Assembly (NCBI GenBank): GCA_900544385.1 | Contig: UQVD01000006.1 | Coordinates: forward strand, 1-39,374 | Direction of reading: 5' to 3' | DNA length: 39,374 nt | DNA from: an uncultured Collinsella sp. | Lineage (GTDB): Bacteria > Actinomycetota > Coriobacteriia > Coriobacteriales > Coriobacteriaceae | The notes under the pieces: generated by a model | Databases searched by the model: none | Told to the model about the DNA's origin: nothing | Seen by the model: only the letters and a program-made list of their open reading frames with translations | In this document: piece by piece, positions 8,503 to 15,320 of the stretch | How positions within the stretch are numbered: position 1 is the first letter of the stretch | Layout of the letters: each line of letters begins with the position of its first letter | Position numbers and translations under genes: made by a program

Positions 8503-9924
8503 ATGACCAACCCCATGCAGTTCCCCGACGGCTTTGTGTTTGGCGGCGCCACCGCCGCTTACCAGGTTGAGGGTGAGACCCGCACGCACGGCAAGGGCAA
8601 AGTGCCCTGGGACGATTTCCTGGCTGCTCAGGGTCGCTTCTCCCCCGACCCCGCAAGCGACTTCTACAACAAATATCCGGTCGATATCGACTTGTGCCAG
8701 CGCTTCGGCATTAACGGCATTCGCGTCTCCATCGCTTGGAGCCGCATCTTCCCCAGTGGCACCGGCGAGATTAACCCCGAGGGTGTCGCTTTCTATCACG
8801 AGCTTTTCGCCACCTGCAACAAAGCTGGCGTTATCCCCTATGTCACGCTCGATCACTTCGATACGCCCGAGGCCTTTTACCAGAACGGCGGCGAGGGTTT
8901 CCTGACGCGCACGACCATCGACGCCTTCGTCGAGTACGCCAAGTTCTGCTTTGCCGAGTTCACCGAGGTCAAGCACTGGTTTACCTTTAACGAGATTCCC
9001 GCAACCGCCGAGGGCAGCTTTATCGTCGGCAACTGGCCGCACGGCGAGAAGTACCGCCTGGACAAGGCCTTCCAGCTCATGCACAACATGATGGTGGCCC
9101 ACGCCAAGGCTGTCGTCGCCTTCCATGAGGGCGGCTTTGAGGGCGAGATCGGCATTGTCCAGAACCTGGAGCCCAAGTATCCCCTCGATCCCAACAGCGC
9201 TGCCGACTGCGAGGCGGCTCGTATGGCCGACGTCATCAACAACCGCTGGGTACTCGACGCCACCTTCCGCGGCCACTATGCAGCCGACACCATGGAGGCC
9301 GCGACCAAGCTGGCCCATATCGCCGGCGGCGAGCTCGACGTCCGCGACGAGGACATCGCCGCGCTGACCGCCGCGCTCCCCTACAACGATTGCCTGGGCG
9401 TCAACACCTACAAGTGCCAGTTCCTGCGTGCCGCCGAGGGCGAAAACGACATCAACCACAATGGCACCGGCGACAAGGGCTCCTCGCGCTGGTTCCTCAA
9501 GGGCGTGGGCGAGTCATGCGTGCGCGAAGGCGTACCCACCACCGATTGGGACTGGATCATCTATCCCGAGGGCCTCTACGACCTGCTGCTCCGCATTAAG
9601 AACGATTACCCCAACTACAAGAAGATCTACATCACCGAGAACGGCATGGGCTATAAGGACGACTTCGAGGACGGCTTTATCGACGACGCCCCTCGCATCG
9701 ACTACATGCGCCAGCATCTCGCATGGATCCTCAAGGCAATCGACGGCGGCGTAAACGTCGACGGTTACTTTGTGTGGTCGCTGCAGGACCAGTTCTCCTG
9801 GACCAACGGCTACAACAAGCGCTACGGCCTGTTCTACATCGACTTCGAGACCCAGAAGCGCTATCCCAAGGCGAGCGCGTACTGGTACAAGAACGTCGCG
9901 GAGACCGGCCTGCTCATGGCCTAA
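8503..9924 (+). CDS. lacG: 6-phospho-beta-galactosidase (GH1, second copy)
   Basis: A GH1 hydrolase of 473 residues, probably splitting lactose-6-phosphate or a related phospho-galactoside in the cytoplasm. The start FPDGFVFGGATAAYQ, the acid/base motif FTFNE, the nucleophile motif YITENG and the phosphate-binding FSWTNGYNKRYG are present in the expected order. Its segment DWDWIIYPEGLYD and the following KNDYPNYKK are strikingly like LacG of lactococci, more so than in the first copy. The start has AAAGGATG 5 nt ahead. It lies downstream of lacE in the same transcript and ends at a strong terminator. Confidence 0.9.
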   Translation: MTNPMQFPDGFVFGGATAAYQVEGETRTHGKGKVPWDDFLAAQGRFSPDPASDFYNKYPVDIDLCQRFGINGIRVSIAWSRIFPSGTGEINPEGVAFYHELFATCNKAGVIPYVTLDHFDTPEAFYQNGGEGFLTRTTIDAFVEYAKFCFAEFTEVKHWFTFNEIPATAEGSFIVGNWPHGEKYRLDKAFQLMHNMMVAHAKAVVAFHEGGFEGEIGIVQNLEPKYPLDPNSAADCEAARMADVINNRWVLDATFRGHYAADTMEAATKLAHIAGGELDVRDEDIAALTAALPYNDCLGVNTYKCQFLRAAEGENDINHNGTGDKGSSRWFLKGVGESCVREGVPTTDWDWIIYPEGLYDLLLRIKNDYPNYKKIYITENGMGYKDDFEDGFIDDAPRIDYMRQHLAWILKAIDGGVNVDGYFVWSLQDQFSWTNGYNKRYGLFYIDFETQKRYPKASAYWYKNVAETGLLMA

Positions 9925-9947
9925 TTCAAGCCGCATACCCCCTGTCG

Positions 9948-9990
9948 GCCGCATGCGAATCCCTCCACGGGTTCGCATGCGGCTTTTTTG
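9948..9990 (+). terminator. Terminator of lac module 2
   Basis: GCCGCATGCGAA (9948-9959) is perfectly complementary to 9972-9983 and is followed by TTTTTTGTTTT. It closes the lacE-lacG transcript. Confidence 0.93.
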
Positions 9991-10016
9991 TTTTGGTGGG
10001 CCCGAGCGGATCATTC

Positions 10017-10153
10017 GTCTCGATCTGTAACATCTAGTCGAGTATTTCGGCCCTAGCTGTTACAGATCGAGACAAACAGAACGCCCGAGCAGAAATATCT
10101 CAATCTGTAACACGTAGCCCACTTTTAACCGTCTAACTGTTACAGATCGAGAC
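10017..10153. repeat. 57-bp palindromic repeat cluster C (two units)
   Basis: Units at 10017-10073 and 10097-10153, with starts 80 bp apart. The first resembles the first units of clusters A and B (CTAGTCGAGTATTTCGG centre) and the second resembles their second units (GTAGCCCACTTTTAACC centre). The order of unit types is therefore conserved between clusters. Confidence 0.9.
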
Positions 10154-10472
10154 AATAAGATAGTCAAATCCGAACTTTCCAAGCAGTTATAAAGCATGGT
10201 TTCTAGTTTTCGGTATCACGAACATACTTTCGGTATCATTTGATACCGATATGATACCGAAAACATATTCGGTCCCGCTGGAGGACTTCGTACGCTACCC
10301 AACCAAGTTGCAGGTTCACGAACTCCGTCGATCTTCCGAGCGCCCATGAATTCCTATTTGCGCGTCAAATCGCGTCACGTTGACACGTAAAATGGCGCGC
10401 AAATTTTTACGCGTCATTGTAAAGCGGTACCCCCGCGCCGGCAGGGGGCAGAAGTATCGTCTGTAGCATTAG
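10154..10472. other. Gene-free stretch with CGGTATCA half-sites and an inverted repeat
   Basis: No convincing gene is present. Four copies of CGGTATCA occur within 49 bp, two forward (10211-10218, 10231-10238) and two reversed (10241-10248, 10252-10259), with centres 20, 10 and 11 bp apart, which looks like an operator array. A 9-bp inverted repeat ATTTGCGCG / CGCGCAAAT (10356-10364, 10396-10404) followed by TTTTA resembles a terminator. A 32-codon frame at 10251-10349 has no ribosome site and is not called. The stretch could be the remains of a lost regulated gene. Confidence 0.5.
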
Positions 10473-11237
10473 CTAGCAAATAACCTGCGTGTGTTCCTCG
10501 ATGGCGGCACGATCCTCGGCGGCGACGCCCGGCTCGCACACCACGGCATCCAAACTGTCCAGGCGGCAGAAGGTGTAGAAGTCGCGCTTGCCGATCTTGC
10601 TGGAGTCGGCGATGAGGTAGCGTGAATCGGCCTTGCTAAAGGCGAGCTGCTGGATGCGGCCCTCTTCCATGTTAGACGTGGACACGTCGCCGTCCAAAAT
10701 GCCGTTGGCGCCGATAAACGCCGCGTCGATGCCCAGTGCACGCAGGGTATCCTCGGCCGTTGGCCCCACAAAAGCGGCGGTGCGGCGACGGTACATGCCG
10801 CCTACCAGGCACAGGTCACAGTCCTCGCGCGCCTCGAGCAGGTTAAAGACCGAAAGCGAGTTAGTCACGATGCGCAGGCGGCACGCCGGCAGCATCGAGG
10901 CCATCTGCTCAACCGTGGTGCCCGTACCCAAAAAGATGGTCGAGCCTTCCTCGATAAGCTCCACGGCGCGGCGCGCGATCTGCAGCTTTTCCTCGGCATG
11001 CTTGGTGCGCTTTTCGCTGTGCGAATACTCATGGCGCAACATAGCATGTGGACGGCCCTGCGCACTGCGGGCTCCACCGTGCACGCGTTCGATCTCGCCC
11101 AGGCTCGCAAGTTCCTCAAGGTCGCGGCGGACCGTCATATCCGAGACGCCCAACGCATCCGAAATCTCCTTGACCGAGACCGTTCCCTGTTCCTCGAGCA
11201 GCTGCCGAACCTTATCCTGTCGCTCCGCTTTAATCAC
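10473..11237 (-). CDS. DeoR-family transcriptional regulator, LacR-like
   Basis: A 254-residue DeoR-type repressor. The N-terminal helix-turn-helix (about residues 18-45) carries GVSDMTVRRDLEEL followed by the VHGGA hinge typical of the family, in the form seen in lactose-operon LacR. The C-terminal sugar-phosphate sensor domain contains FLGTGTTVEQM and VTNSL, which correspond to the phosphosugar site. The reading frame also opens at a GTG at 11264, but a GAGGA site lies 6 nt before the GTG at 11237 (reading VIKAERQDKV), so that start is preferred. It is divergent from galM and likely regulates it, possibly with other tagatose-pathway genes. Ligand inferred, not shown. Confidence 0.9.
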   Translation of the reverse strand: MIKAERQDKVRQLLEEQGTVSVKEISDALGVSDMTVRRDLEELASLGEIERVHGGARSAQGRPHAMLRHEYSHSEKRTKHAEEKLQIARRAVELIEEGSTIFLGTGTTVEQMASMLPACRLRIVTNSLSVFNLLEAREDCDLCLVGGMYRRRTAAFVGPTAEDTLRALGIDAAFIGANGILDGDVSTSNMEEGRIQQLAFSKADSRYLIADSSKIGKRDFYTFCRLDSLDAVVCEPGVAAEDRAAIEEHTQVIC

Positions 11238-11442
11238 GATGAGTCCTCGCTGTTCCACGCTCACGTCAATTCAAACAATAACGAACAAATTGTATCAGAC
11301 TCGCGCGCGTCAGAAATGAACGCCCGCACAGCTCCAATCATCACTTTTTTGAGAAAAATACCCTCTGCTTTAGTGGGGTGTAGTGATAATCTCGCCTGTT
11401 CGCGCTACAGTTTGTCAGAAATACCTCGATGTTAGGAACCAA

Positions 11443-12495
11443 ATGATCACTTCCGAGCTTTTCGGCACCGCGCCGTGCGGTACCCCCGTTCATCGTTACA
11501 CCCTCAACGGGCCCGAGATCTGCGTTCGCATTATGGACTATGGCGCCACCGTGCTTGGTGTCGACGTGCCCGACATTCCCGGCAACGTGCGCGATGTGGT
11601 GCTGGGCTTCGATAAGCTCGAGGATTACTTTGACAACCCCGCCTGCTTTGGCGCGACCATCGGACCTGTGGCCAACCGCACTGCAGGTGCCACGATCACC
11701 ATCGCAGGCACGGACTGGCATATGCCGGCCAACGAAGGCGCCAACAACCTACACAGCGATCTTGAGCACGGCCTGCACAAGCGCGTGTGGGACGTTGAGC
11801 TCGATGAGGTCCACAACGCCGTGCGCATGACCACCTCGCTTGAGGATGGCGAGCTGGGCCTGCCCGGCAACCGCACCTTTACAGCCGTGTTTACCGTGAC
11901 GCGCACCGGCGTCTTTCGTGTCGAGTATGGCTGCGAGAGCGACCGCGCCACCTACGTGTCCATGACCAACCACACGTACTTTAACCTTGCCGGCCATAAC
12001 GCCGGCATGGACTGCGAGCACTTCTTTGTTGCTAACGCTGCCCACTACCTGCCCATCAACGAGCAGAATATCCCCACCGGTGAAATCGCTCCGGTCGAGG
12101 GCACGCCGTTTGACTTCCGTGAGCTGCGCCCCGTCGCGCCCGGCATGGAAGCCGACGACCCGCAGATTAAGCAGGCCCGTGGCTACGACCACTGCCTGTG
12201 CATCGATGGCTACCAGTACGGCCGTAATCTGCGCCGCGCGATGCATGTCGAGGAGATGTGGACCGGTCGTGAGTTAGACTACTACACCACCGCACCGGGC
12301 GTGCAGCTCTACACCGGCAACTGGCTGGGCGACGAGCACGCCAAGGACGATGCTAACTATGGCTGGGGCGCCGGCTTTGCTCTCGAGGCCGAGATGTACC
12401 CCGACACGCCGCACCAGCCGTTGTTCCCGCAGGGCATTGTGGGCCCGGGTCACCCCTATAGCAATGTGATCGAATACCACTTTATGAGGCACTAA
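11443..12495 (+). CDS. galM: Aldose 1-epimerase (galactose mutarotase)
   Basis: A mutarotase of 350 residues that interconverts alpha and beta anomers of galactose or glucose in the cytoplasm. Visible landmarks are NNLHSD (first histidine region), the catalytic-histidine motif NHTYFNL, and ALEAEMYPDTPHQP near the C-terminus, which holds the catalytic glutamate. An earlier in-frame ATG at 11383 lacks a ribosome site; AGGA five bases before 11443 fixes the start (MITSELFG). It is divergent from the DeoR/LacR-like gene with about 200 bp between them, and is followed by a terminator. It complements lactose breakdown in this region, where free galactose or glucose can arise. Confidence 0.9.
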   Translation: MITSELFGTAPCGTPVHRYTLNGPEICVRIMDYGATVLGVDVPDIPGNVRDVVLGFDKLEDYFDNPACFGATIGPVANRTAGATITIAGTDWHMPANEGANNLHSDLEHGLHKRVWDVELDEVHNAVRMTTSLEDGELGLPGNRTFTAVFTVTRTGVFRVEYGCESDRATYVSMTNHTYFNLAGHNAGMDCEHFFVANAAHYLPINEQNIPTGEIAPVEGTPFDFRELRPVAPGMEADDPQIKQARGYDHCLCIDGYQYGRNLRRAMHVEEMWTGRELDYYTTAPGVQLYTGNWLGDEHAKDDANYGWGAGFALEAEMYPDTPHQPLFPQGIVGPGHPYSNVIEYHFMRH

Positions 12496-12523
12496 GCCCA
12501 CAATGCAACATATTGCACAGCAA

Positions 12524-12556
12524 CGCCCGCCGGCACCACCGCCGACGGGCGCTTTG
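12524..12556 (+). terminator. Terminator after galM
   Basis: Stem CGCCCGCCGGC with GCCGACGGGCG (12524-12534, 12541-12551), one interior mismatch, followed by CTTTG. The T-tract is short, so efficiency is uncertain. Confidence 0.65.
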
Positions 12557-12560
12557 CTAC

Positions 12561-12744
12561 CTAGTCATTGGGGACGTTCTTAAATGACTAGTCGTTGGGG
12601 ACAGTCTTTAACGTTTGGCGAGAAGGACTGTCCCAATCTGCCGACACTTGGGGACGTTCCTAAAAGGCCGGCACATAAGGAACGTCCCCAAGTGCCAAGG
12701 GTGTCCCGTTTGACTAGTCATTTAAGAACGTCCCCAATGACTAG
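12561..12744. repeat. Nested palindromic GGGGAC-type element, MITE or REP-like
   Basis: A perfect 33-bp inverted repeat bounds the element (12561-12593 and 12712-12744), beginning CTAGTCATTGGGGACG. Each arm is itself a hairpin (CTAGTCATT / AATGACTAG). Inside lie a 17-bp inverted pair CACTTGGGGACGTTCCT (12645-12661, 12678-12694) and a pair GGGACAGTCTT / AAGGACTGTCCC (12598-12609, 12623-12634). All share a TGGGGAC core. There is no transposase within it. Its right arm supplies the stop codon and last codons of the EIIB gene at 12718. Such repeats are typical of non-autonomous elements mobilised by REP-type transposases; that link is inferred. Confidence 0.85.
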
Positions 12745-13212
12745 TTGGATGGGGTCGGGATTGGAGCTGGGGAGATAGCGGATTTCTAGTTCTATGCCGA
12801 GCTTTTGCAGCTCTTTGAGGGCGGCGATGTCCGCATCGTCTATGGCGACCGCAGGCGTTACAGAGCGTTTGCCCTCCCCTGCCCGCATATGGCCAATGCT
12901 GATCTTGGTGATGGGCACGCCGCCCTTAACCAGCGCGAGCATATCGGCGGGTGAGGCCACCATGATCAGAATCCATTGGCGCGGCGTCGCGGCGTGAATG
13001 ATGTCGATGGTCTTTTGCACTGAGAAAAACCGTGTCCAGACGCCATCGGGCGTCGCCACCCTCATAGGGGTCCATTGGTGCGAATCCGCCGCAATCTCGT
13101 CGTTGACGATCAGGACAAGATTGGAACCAATCGCCTCGTTCCACAGCTCAACGTCTTGCCCGTAAATAAACCGATCATCGATGCGTGCGAGAAGAATCTT
13201 GGGTTGAGCCAT
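12718..13212 (-). CDS. Orphan mannose-family PTS EIIB without the active-site histidine
   Basis: A 164-residue EIIB of the mannose/sorbose family, alone without EIIA, EIIC or EIID. In active members the loop reads R-I-D-x-R-L-x-H-G-Q-V and the histidine carries the phosphate; the paralogue at 22468-22950 has His17. Here the loop is RIDDRFIYGQD, with Tyr17, so normal phosphotransfer should be impossible. The rest of the fold is well kept (KGGVPITKISIGHMRAGEGKR, LGIELEIRYLP). The last eight residues, LVIGDVLK, and the stop are encoded by the right arm of the palindromic element, so the native C-terminus was replaced. The ATG at 13212 (MAQPKILL) matches the family start; longer frames upstream are ignored. 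It could be a decaying gene or a regulatory decoy. Confidence 0.88.
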   Translation of the reverse strand: MAQPKILLARIDDRFIYGQDVELWNEAIGSNLVLIVNDEIAADSHQWTPMRVATPDGVWTRFFSVQKTIDIIHAATPRQWILIMVASPADMLALVKGGVPITKISIGHMRAGEGKRSVTPAVAIDDADIAALKELQKLGIELEIRYLPSSNPDPIQLVIGDVLK

Positions 13213-13301
13213 CGCTGCCCCATTCTGCTTGAGACCCGTAAGAGCAAGACATCGCGTCTCCAATATTAGTGCATTTAAAGTGAGAAAAGCCGTCACAACA
13301 C

Positions 13302-13330
13302 TTGCGCGGATGTGCGATGTCCCGTATCAT
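13302..13330 (+). promoter_or_regulatory. Promoter of tRNA-Thr
   Basis: TTGCGC (13302-13307), a 17-bp spacer and TATCAT (13325-13330) lie 40 bp before the tRNA. Confidence 0.65.
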
Positions 13331-13369
13331 AGACAGCCGTTGACGCCTCAGTTGCGTCACCACATGGCC

Positions 13370-13445
13370 GCCAGCGTAGCTCAGTTGGTAGAGCACCGCT
13401 CTCGTAAAGCGGGGGTCACCGGTTCGAGCCCGGTCGCTGGCTCCA
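13370..13445 (+). tRNA. tRNA-Thr, anticodon CGT
   Basis: A complete cloverleaf. The acceptor stem GCCAGCG pairs with CGCTGGC; the D arm is GCTC...GAGC; the anticodon stem CCGCT/AGCGG has loop CTCGTAA, with anticodon CGT at 13403-13405; the T arm is ACCGG-TTCGAGC-CCGGT. The discriminator T and an encoded CCA complete the 3' end. It reads ACG codons. A terminator follows 11 bases later, so it is a single-gene transcript. Confidence 0.96.
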
Positions 13446-13456
13446 TTGCACAAGAT

Positions 13457-13480
13457 AGCCGCCTTCGGACGGCTTTTTTG
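13457..13480 (+). terminator. Terminator after tRNA-Thr
   Basis: AGCCGCC-TTCG-GACGGCT (one mismatch, stable TTCG loop) followed by TTTTTG. Confidence 0.88.
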
Positions 13481-13544
13481 TTGCCGATTTCGGACGCACA
13501 TCCGCCAATCCAAGCACAACGTCGCCGGCAACTCCCCTACACAG

Positions 13545-13594
13545 CAAAAAGCCCCGCCAACCGCAATCCCCAAAGGAACCGCGATCAGCGGGGC
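13545..13594 (-). terminator. Terminator of the lacX-lacC-yhcH transcript
   Basis: On the minus strand a long imperfect stem closed by GCCCCGC / GCGGGGC (13551-13557, 13587-13593) is followed by CTTTTTGC. It lies about 60 bp after the yhcH-type gene. Confidence 0.75.
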
Positions 13595-13654
13595 CCAAGC
13601 GCGCTCCTCCAAGGGATAACGCTCACAACACGAACAGCTCAGCCGAGCAGTTCG

Positions 13655-14128
13655 CTACTCCTCCCAGTAGGCGTCGGCAAGCAGCTTAAAGCAGATCTTC
13701 TTGACCGGCTGTGCGCCATCGCCCGGGAACTCGAGCGTGGGCATATGAGGTTCGCCGGCAACGAACAGTGCAAACTTGTCGTCAGCAAGATCGCCGGCAA
13801 TCGAAGCGTCGGAATCGACCAGATCGTAGTCGTCCTTCTCGTCAAACTCCTGAACCAGCGTCAGGCTGCCCGTGGCGACCTTAAAGGCCTCGCGACCCTC
13901 GACATCGATCTGCAGGTCGTGATAGCGCTGATGCGTCTCATAGTGAGCCTCGGCCTCGGGACGCGTCGTGGGAGCCATGACGTTCGCATAGACCTTGTCG
14001 CCCAGAATCGGATGGCTGCCGACCTCGAGCTGCGCCGGGTCGTTCTCCTCGAGCCAGTCGATCAGCACGTCGAGGCCCTTGAGCATTCCGCGATACTCCT
14101 CGATATCGCCCAATGCACCGTAAATCAT
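13655..14128 (-). CDS. YhcH/YjgK/YiaL family protein (EbgC-like, DUF386)
   Basis: A cupin-type beta-sandwich protein of 157 residues. Family landmarks are the N-terminal MIYGALGDIEEYRG, the segment THQRYHDLQIDVEGREA that supplies metal-binding histidine and acidic residues, and FALFVAGEPHMP with KKICFKL near the C-terminus. Relatives include the beta-subunit of evolved beta-galactosidase (EbgC) and NanQ, which handles sialic acid anomers, so a role in opening or mutarotating sugars is likely. An AGAGGGG site precedes the ATG by about six bases. It is the last gene of the minus-strand lacX-lacC group, separated from lacC by a nagA relic. The exact substrate cannot be read from sequence. Confidence 0.88.
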   Translation of the reverse strand: MIYGALGDIEEYRGMLKGLDVLIDWLEENDPAQLEVGSHPILGDKVYANVMAPTTRPEAEAHYETHQRYHDLQIDVEGREAFKVATGSLTLVQEFDEKDDYDLVDSDASIAGDLADDKFALFVAGEPHMPTLEFPGDGAQPVKKICFKLLADAYWEE

Positions 14129-14160
14129 CTAAATCCCCTCTCGGATCGTTTCCTTGGCGG

Positions 14161-14295
14161 CTACTCGGCAAACGCATTACCAAAGCTGTTGCCGCCCACA
14201 TACGTCTCGACCAGGGTAAGGTCGGGACTGAACACGACAAAGTCGGAGTCGTGCCCCGGCATAATGCTACTGCACTTGTCGTCGACATGAGCTAG
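14161..14295 (-). pseudogene. C-terminal remnant of nagA
   Basis: Translation of the minus strand gives 44 residues ending at a TAG stop that align with the last 44 residues of the intact NagA at 17019-18188; about 32 positions are identical (DKC-SIMPG, DFVVF, LTLVETYVGG, GNAF shared). Nothing upstream of 14295 resembles NagA, and only 30 bases separate it from the lacC stop. It has no start or ribosome site. This is a relic of a second nagA copy, deleted except for its end. It implies the lacC operon once included an amino-sugar deacetylase. Confidence 0.88.
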
Positions 14296-14325
14296 CAAGC
14301 GATGCCGGGGCCGCAGCACAAGCTC

Positions 14326-15261
14326 CTACAGCTCGGTCACGACAACGCCGTTGTAGACCTCGTCCCAACGATCCATGACCAAGTGGCCAGTCATAGGATC
14401 CATGGCATTGAGCTTGCCGCAGGTGTTGGCGGTACGCAGCACCGTCTCGTCGTCCGCGCCAGCAGCAATGGCATGCGCGAAGCCAGCGATAGTGGAGTCA
14501 CCAGAGCCCGTGGCGTTAACGGCAGGGATATCGGGCGTCTTTGCGCGGAACGCACGGCCATTGTGGAAGCCAACGGAGCCGGCAGCGCCCATGGACACGA
14601 CGACCCAGGGGATATCGGAGAAGCGGGCATCAGAGGCGAGCGCGGCGCGGAGCTCGTCCACATCGTCGGTGGTAAAGCTCGTACCCAAAAGGCCGTTGAT
14701 CTCGGTCAGGTTAGGCTTGACCAGTTCGGGCTTAACCTCGGACTTAAGGGCGGCCTCGAGCGAAGCACCCGAGGTATCGAGCAGCACCTTGGCGCCGGCG
14801 TTCTCTGCAATGCCCGTGATCTTGGCGTAGTAGTCCGCCTCGACGCCGCGGGGCAGCGAACCCGAGATGGTGACGACATCGGCCTTGCTCGCAAGCTCGG
14901 CGAACTTGGCGGTAAAGGCATCGAGCTCCTCGGGGGCAATCGTCGGGCCGCTCTCGAGCAGCTCGGTCTGGTTGCCGGCGTGGAGGATGTTGAGGCAAAT
15001 GCGAGTCTCGCCCTTGATGGGCACAAAATCATTCTTAATGCCGTTGGCATCCATGAGCTCTGCCATATAGGCGCCCATATGACCACCAAGCAGGCCGGTT
15101 GCCACAACGTCGTCGCCCAGCTGACCCAGCACACGGGCCACGTTGAGGCCCTTGCCGCCAGCGGTCTTTTCGGGCGTCACACGGTTAACGTCGTCGATAA
15201 TGAGCTCATCGAGCTGATAGCGCGTATCGACAGACGGGTTCATCGTAACGGTGAGGATCAT
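14326..15261 (-). CDS. lacC: Tagatose-6-phosphate kinase (PfkB family)
   Basis: A PfkB/ribokinase-fold kinase of 311 residues that phosphorylates tagatose-6-phosphate to tagatose-1,6-bisphosphate with ATP. It starts MILTVTMNPSVDTRYQLDEL, as LacC and 1-phosphofructokinase do, and carries TAGGKGLNVARVL in the substrate lid, SGSLPRG, KPNLTEI, and the C-terminal PfkB signature NATGSGDSTIAGF with the catalytic Asp. TGH near the end matches LacC more than FruK, and the company of lacX, lacE and lacG supports tagatose over fructose-1-phosphate. It lies 59 bp after lacX on the same strand. It would serve both lactose (via galactose-6-phosphate) and galactosamine (via AgaS). Confidence 0.85.
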   Translation of the reverse strand: MILTVTMNPSVDTRYQLDELIIDDVNRVTPEKTAGGKGLNVARVLGQLGDDVVATGLLGGHMGAYMAELMDANGIKNDFVPIKGETRICLNILHAGNQTELLESGPTIAPEELDAFTAKFAELASKADVVTISGSLPRGVEADYYAKITGIAENAGAKVLLDTSGASLEAALKSEVKPELVKPNLTEINGLLGTSFTTDDVDELRAALASDARFSDIPWVVVSMGAAGSVGFHNGRAFRAKTPDIPAVNATGSGDSTIAGFAHAIAAGADDETVLRTANTCGKLNAMDPMTGHLVMDRWDEVYNGVVVTEL

Positions 15262-15320
15262 TTTTAGCTCCTTATCTCGCAGGCTCCTTGTGCCTCGCGA
15301 TACGAGTCGACAAAACGGAA

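Noticed and set aside
6559..9459. Very long open frame antisense to lacE and lacG
   Set aside because: It runs opposite two clear genes, has low-complexity Asp/Gly/Val-rich translation and no family features; an effect of codon bias in high-GC genes.
10251..10349. Small 32-codon gene
   Set aside because: No ribosome site and its start lies inside the operator-like repeats; no recognisable product.
12561..12744. Complete insertion sequence
   Set aside because: No transposase reading frame; it is a short palindromic element.
14161..14295. Independent small gene at the nagA relic
   Set aside because: No start codon or ribosome site; it aligns only to the end of NagA.
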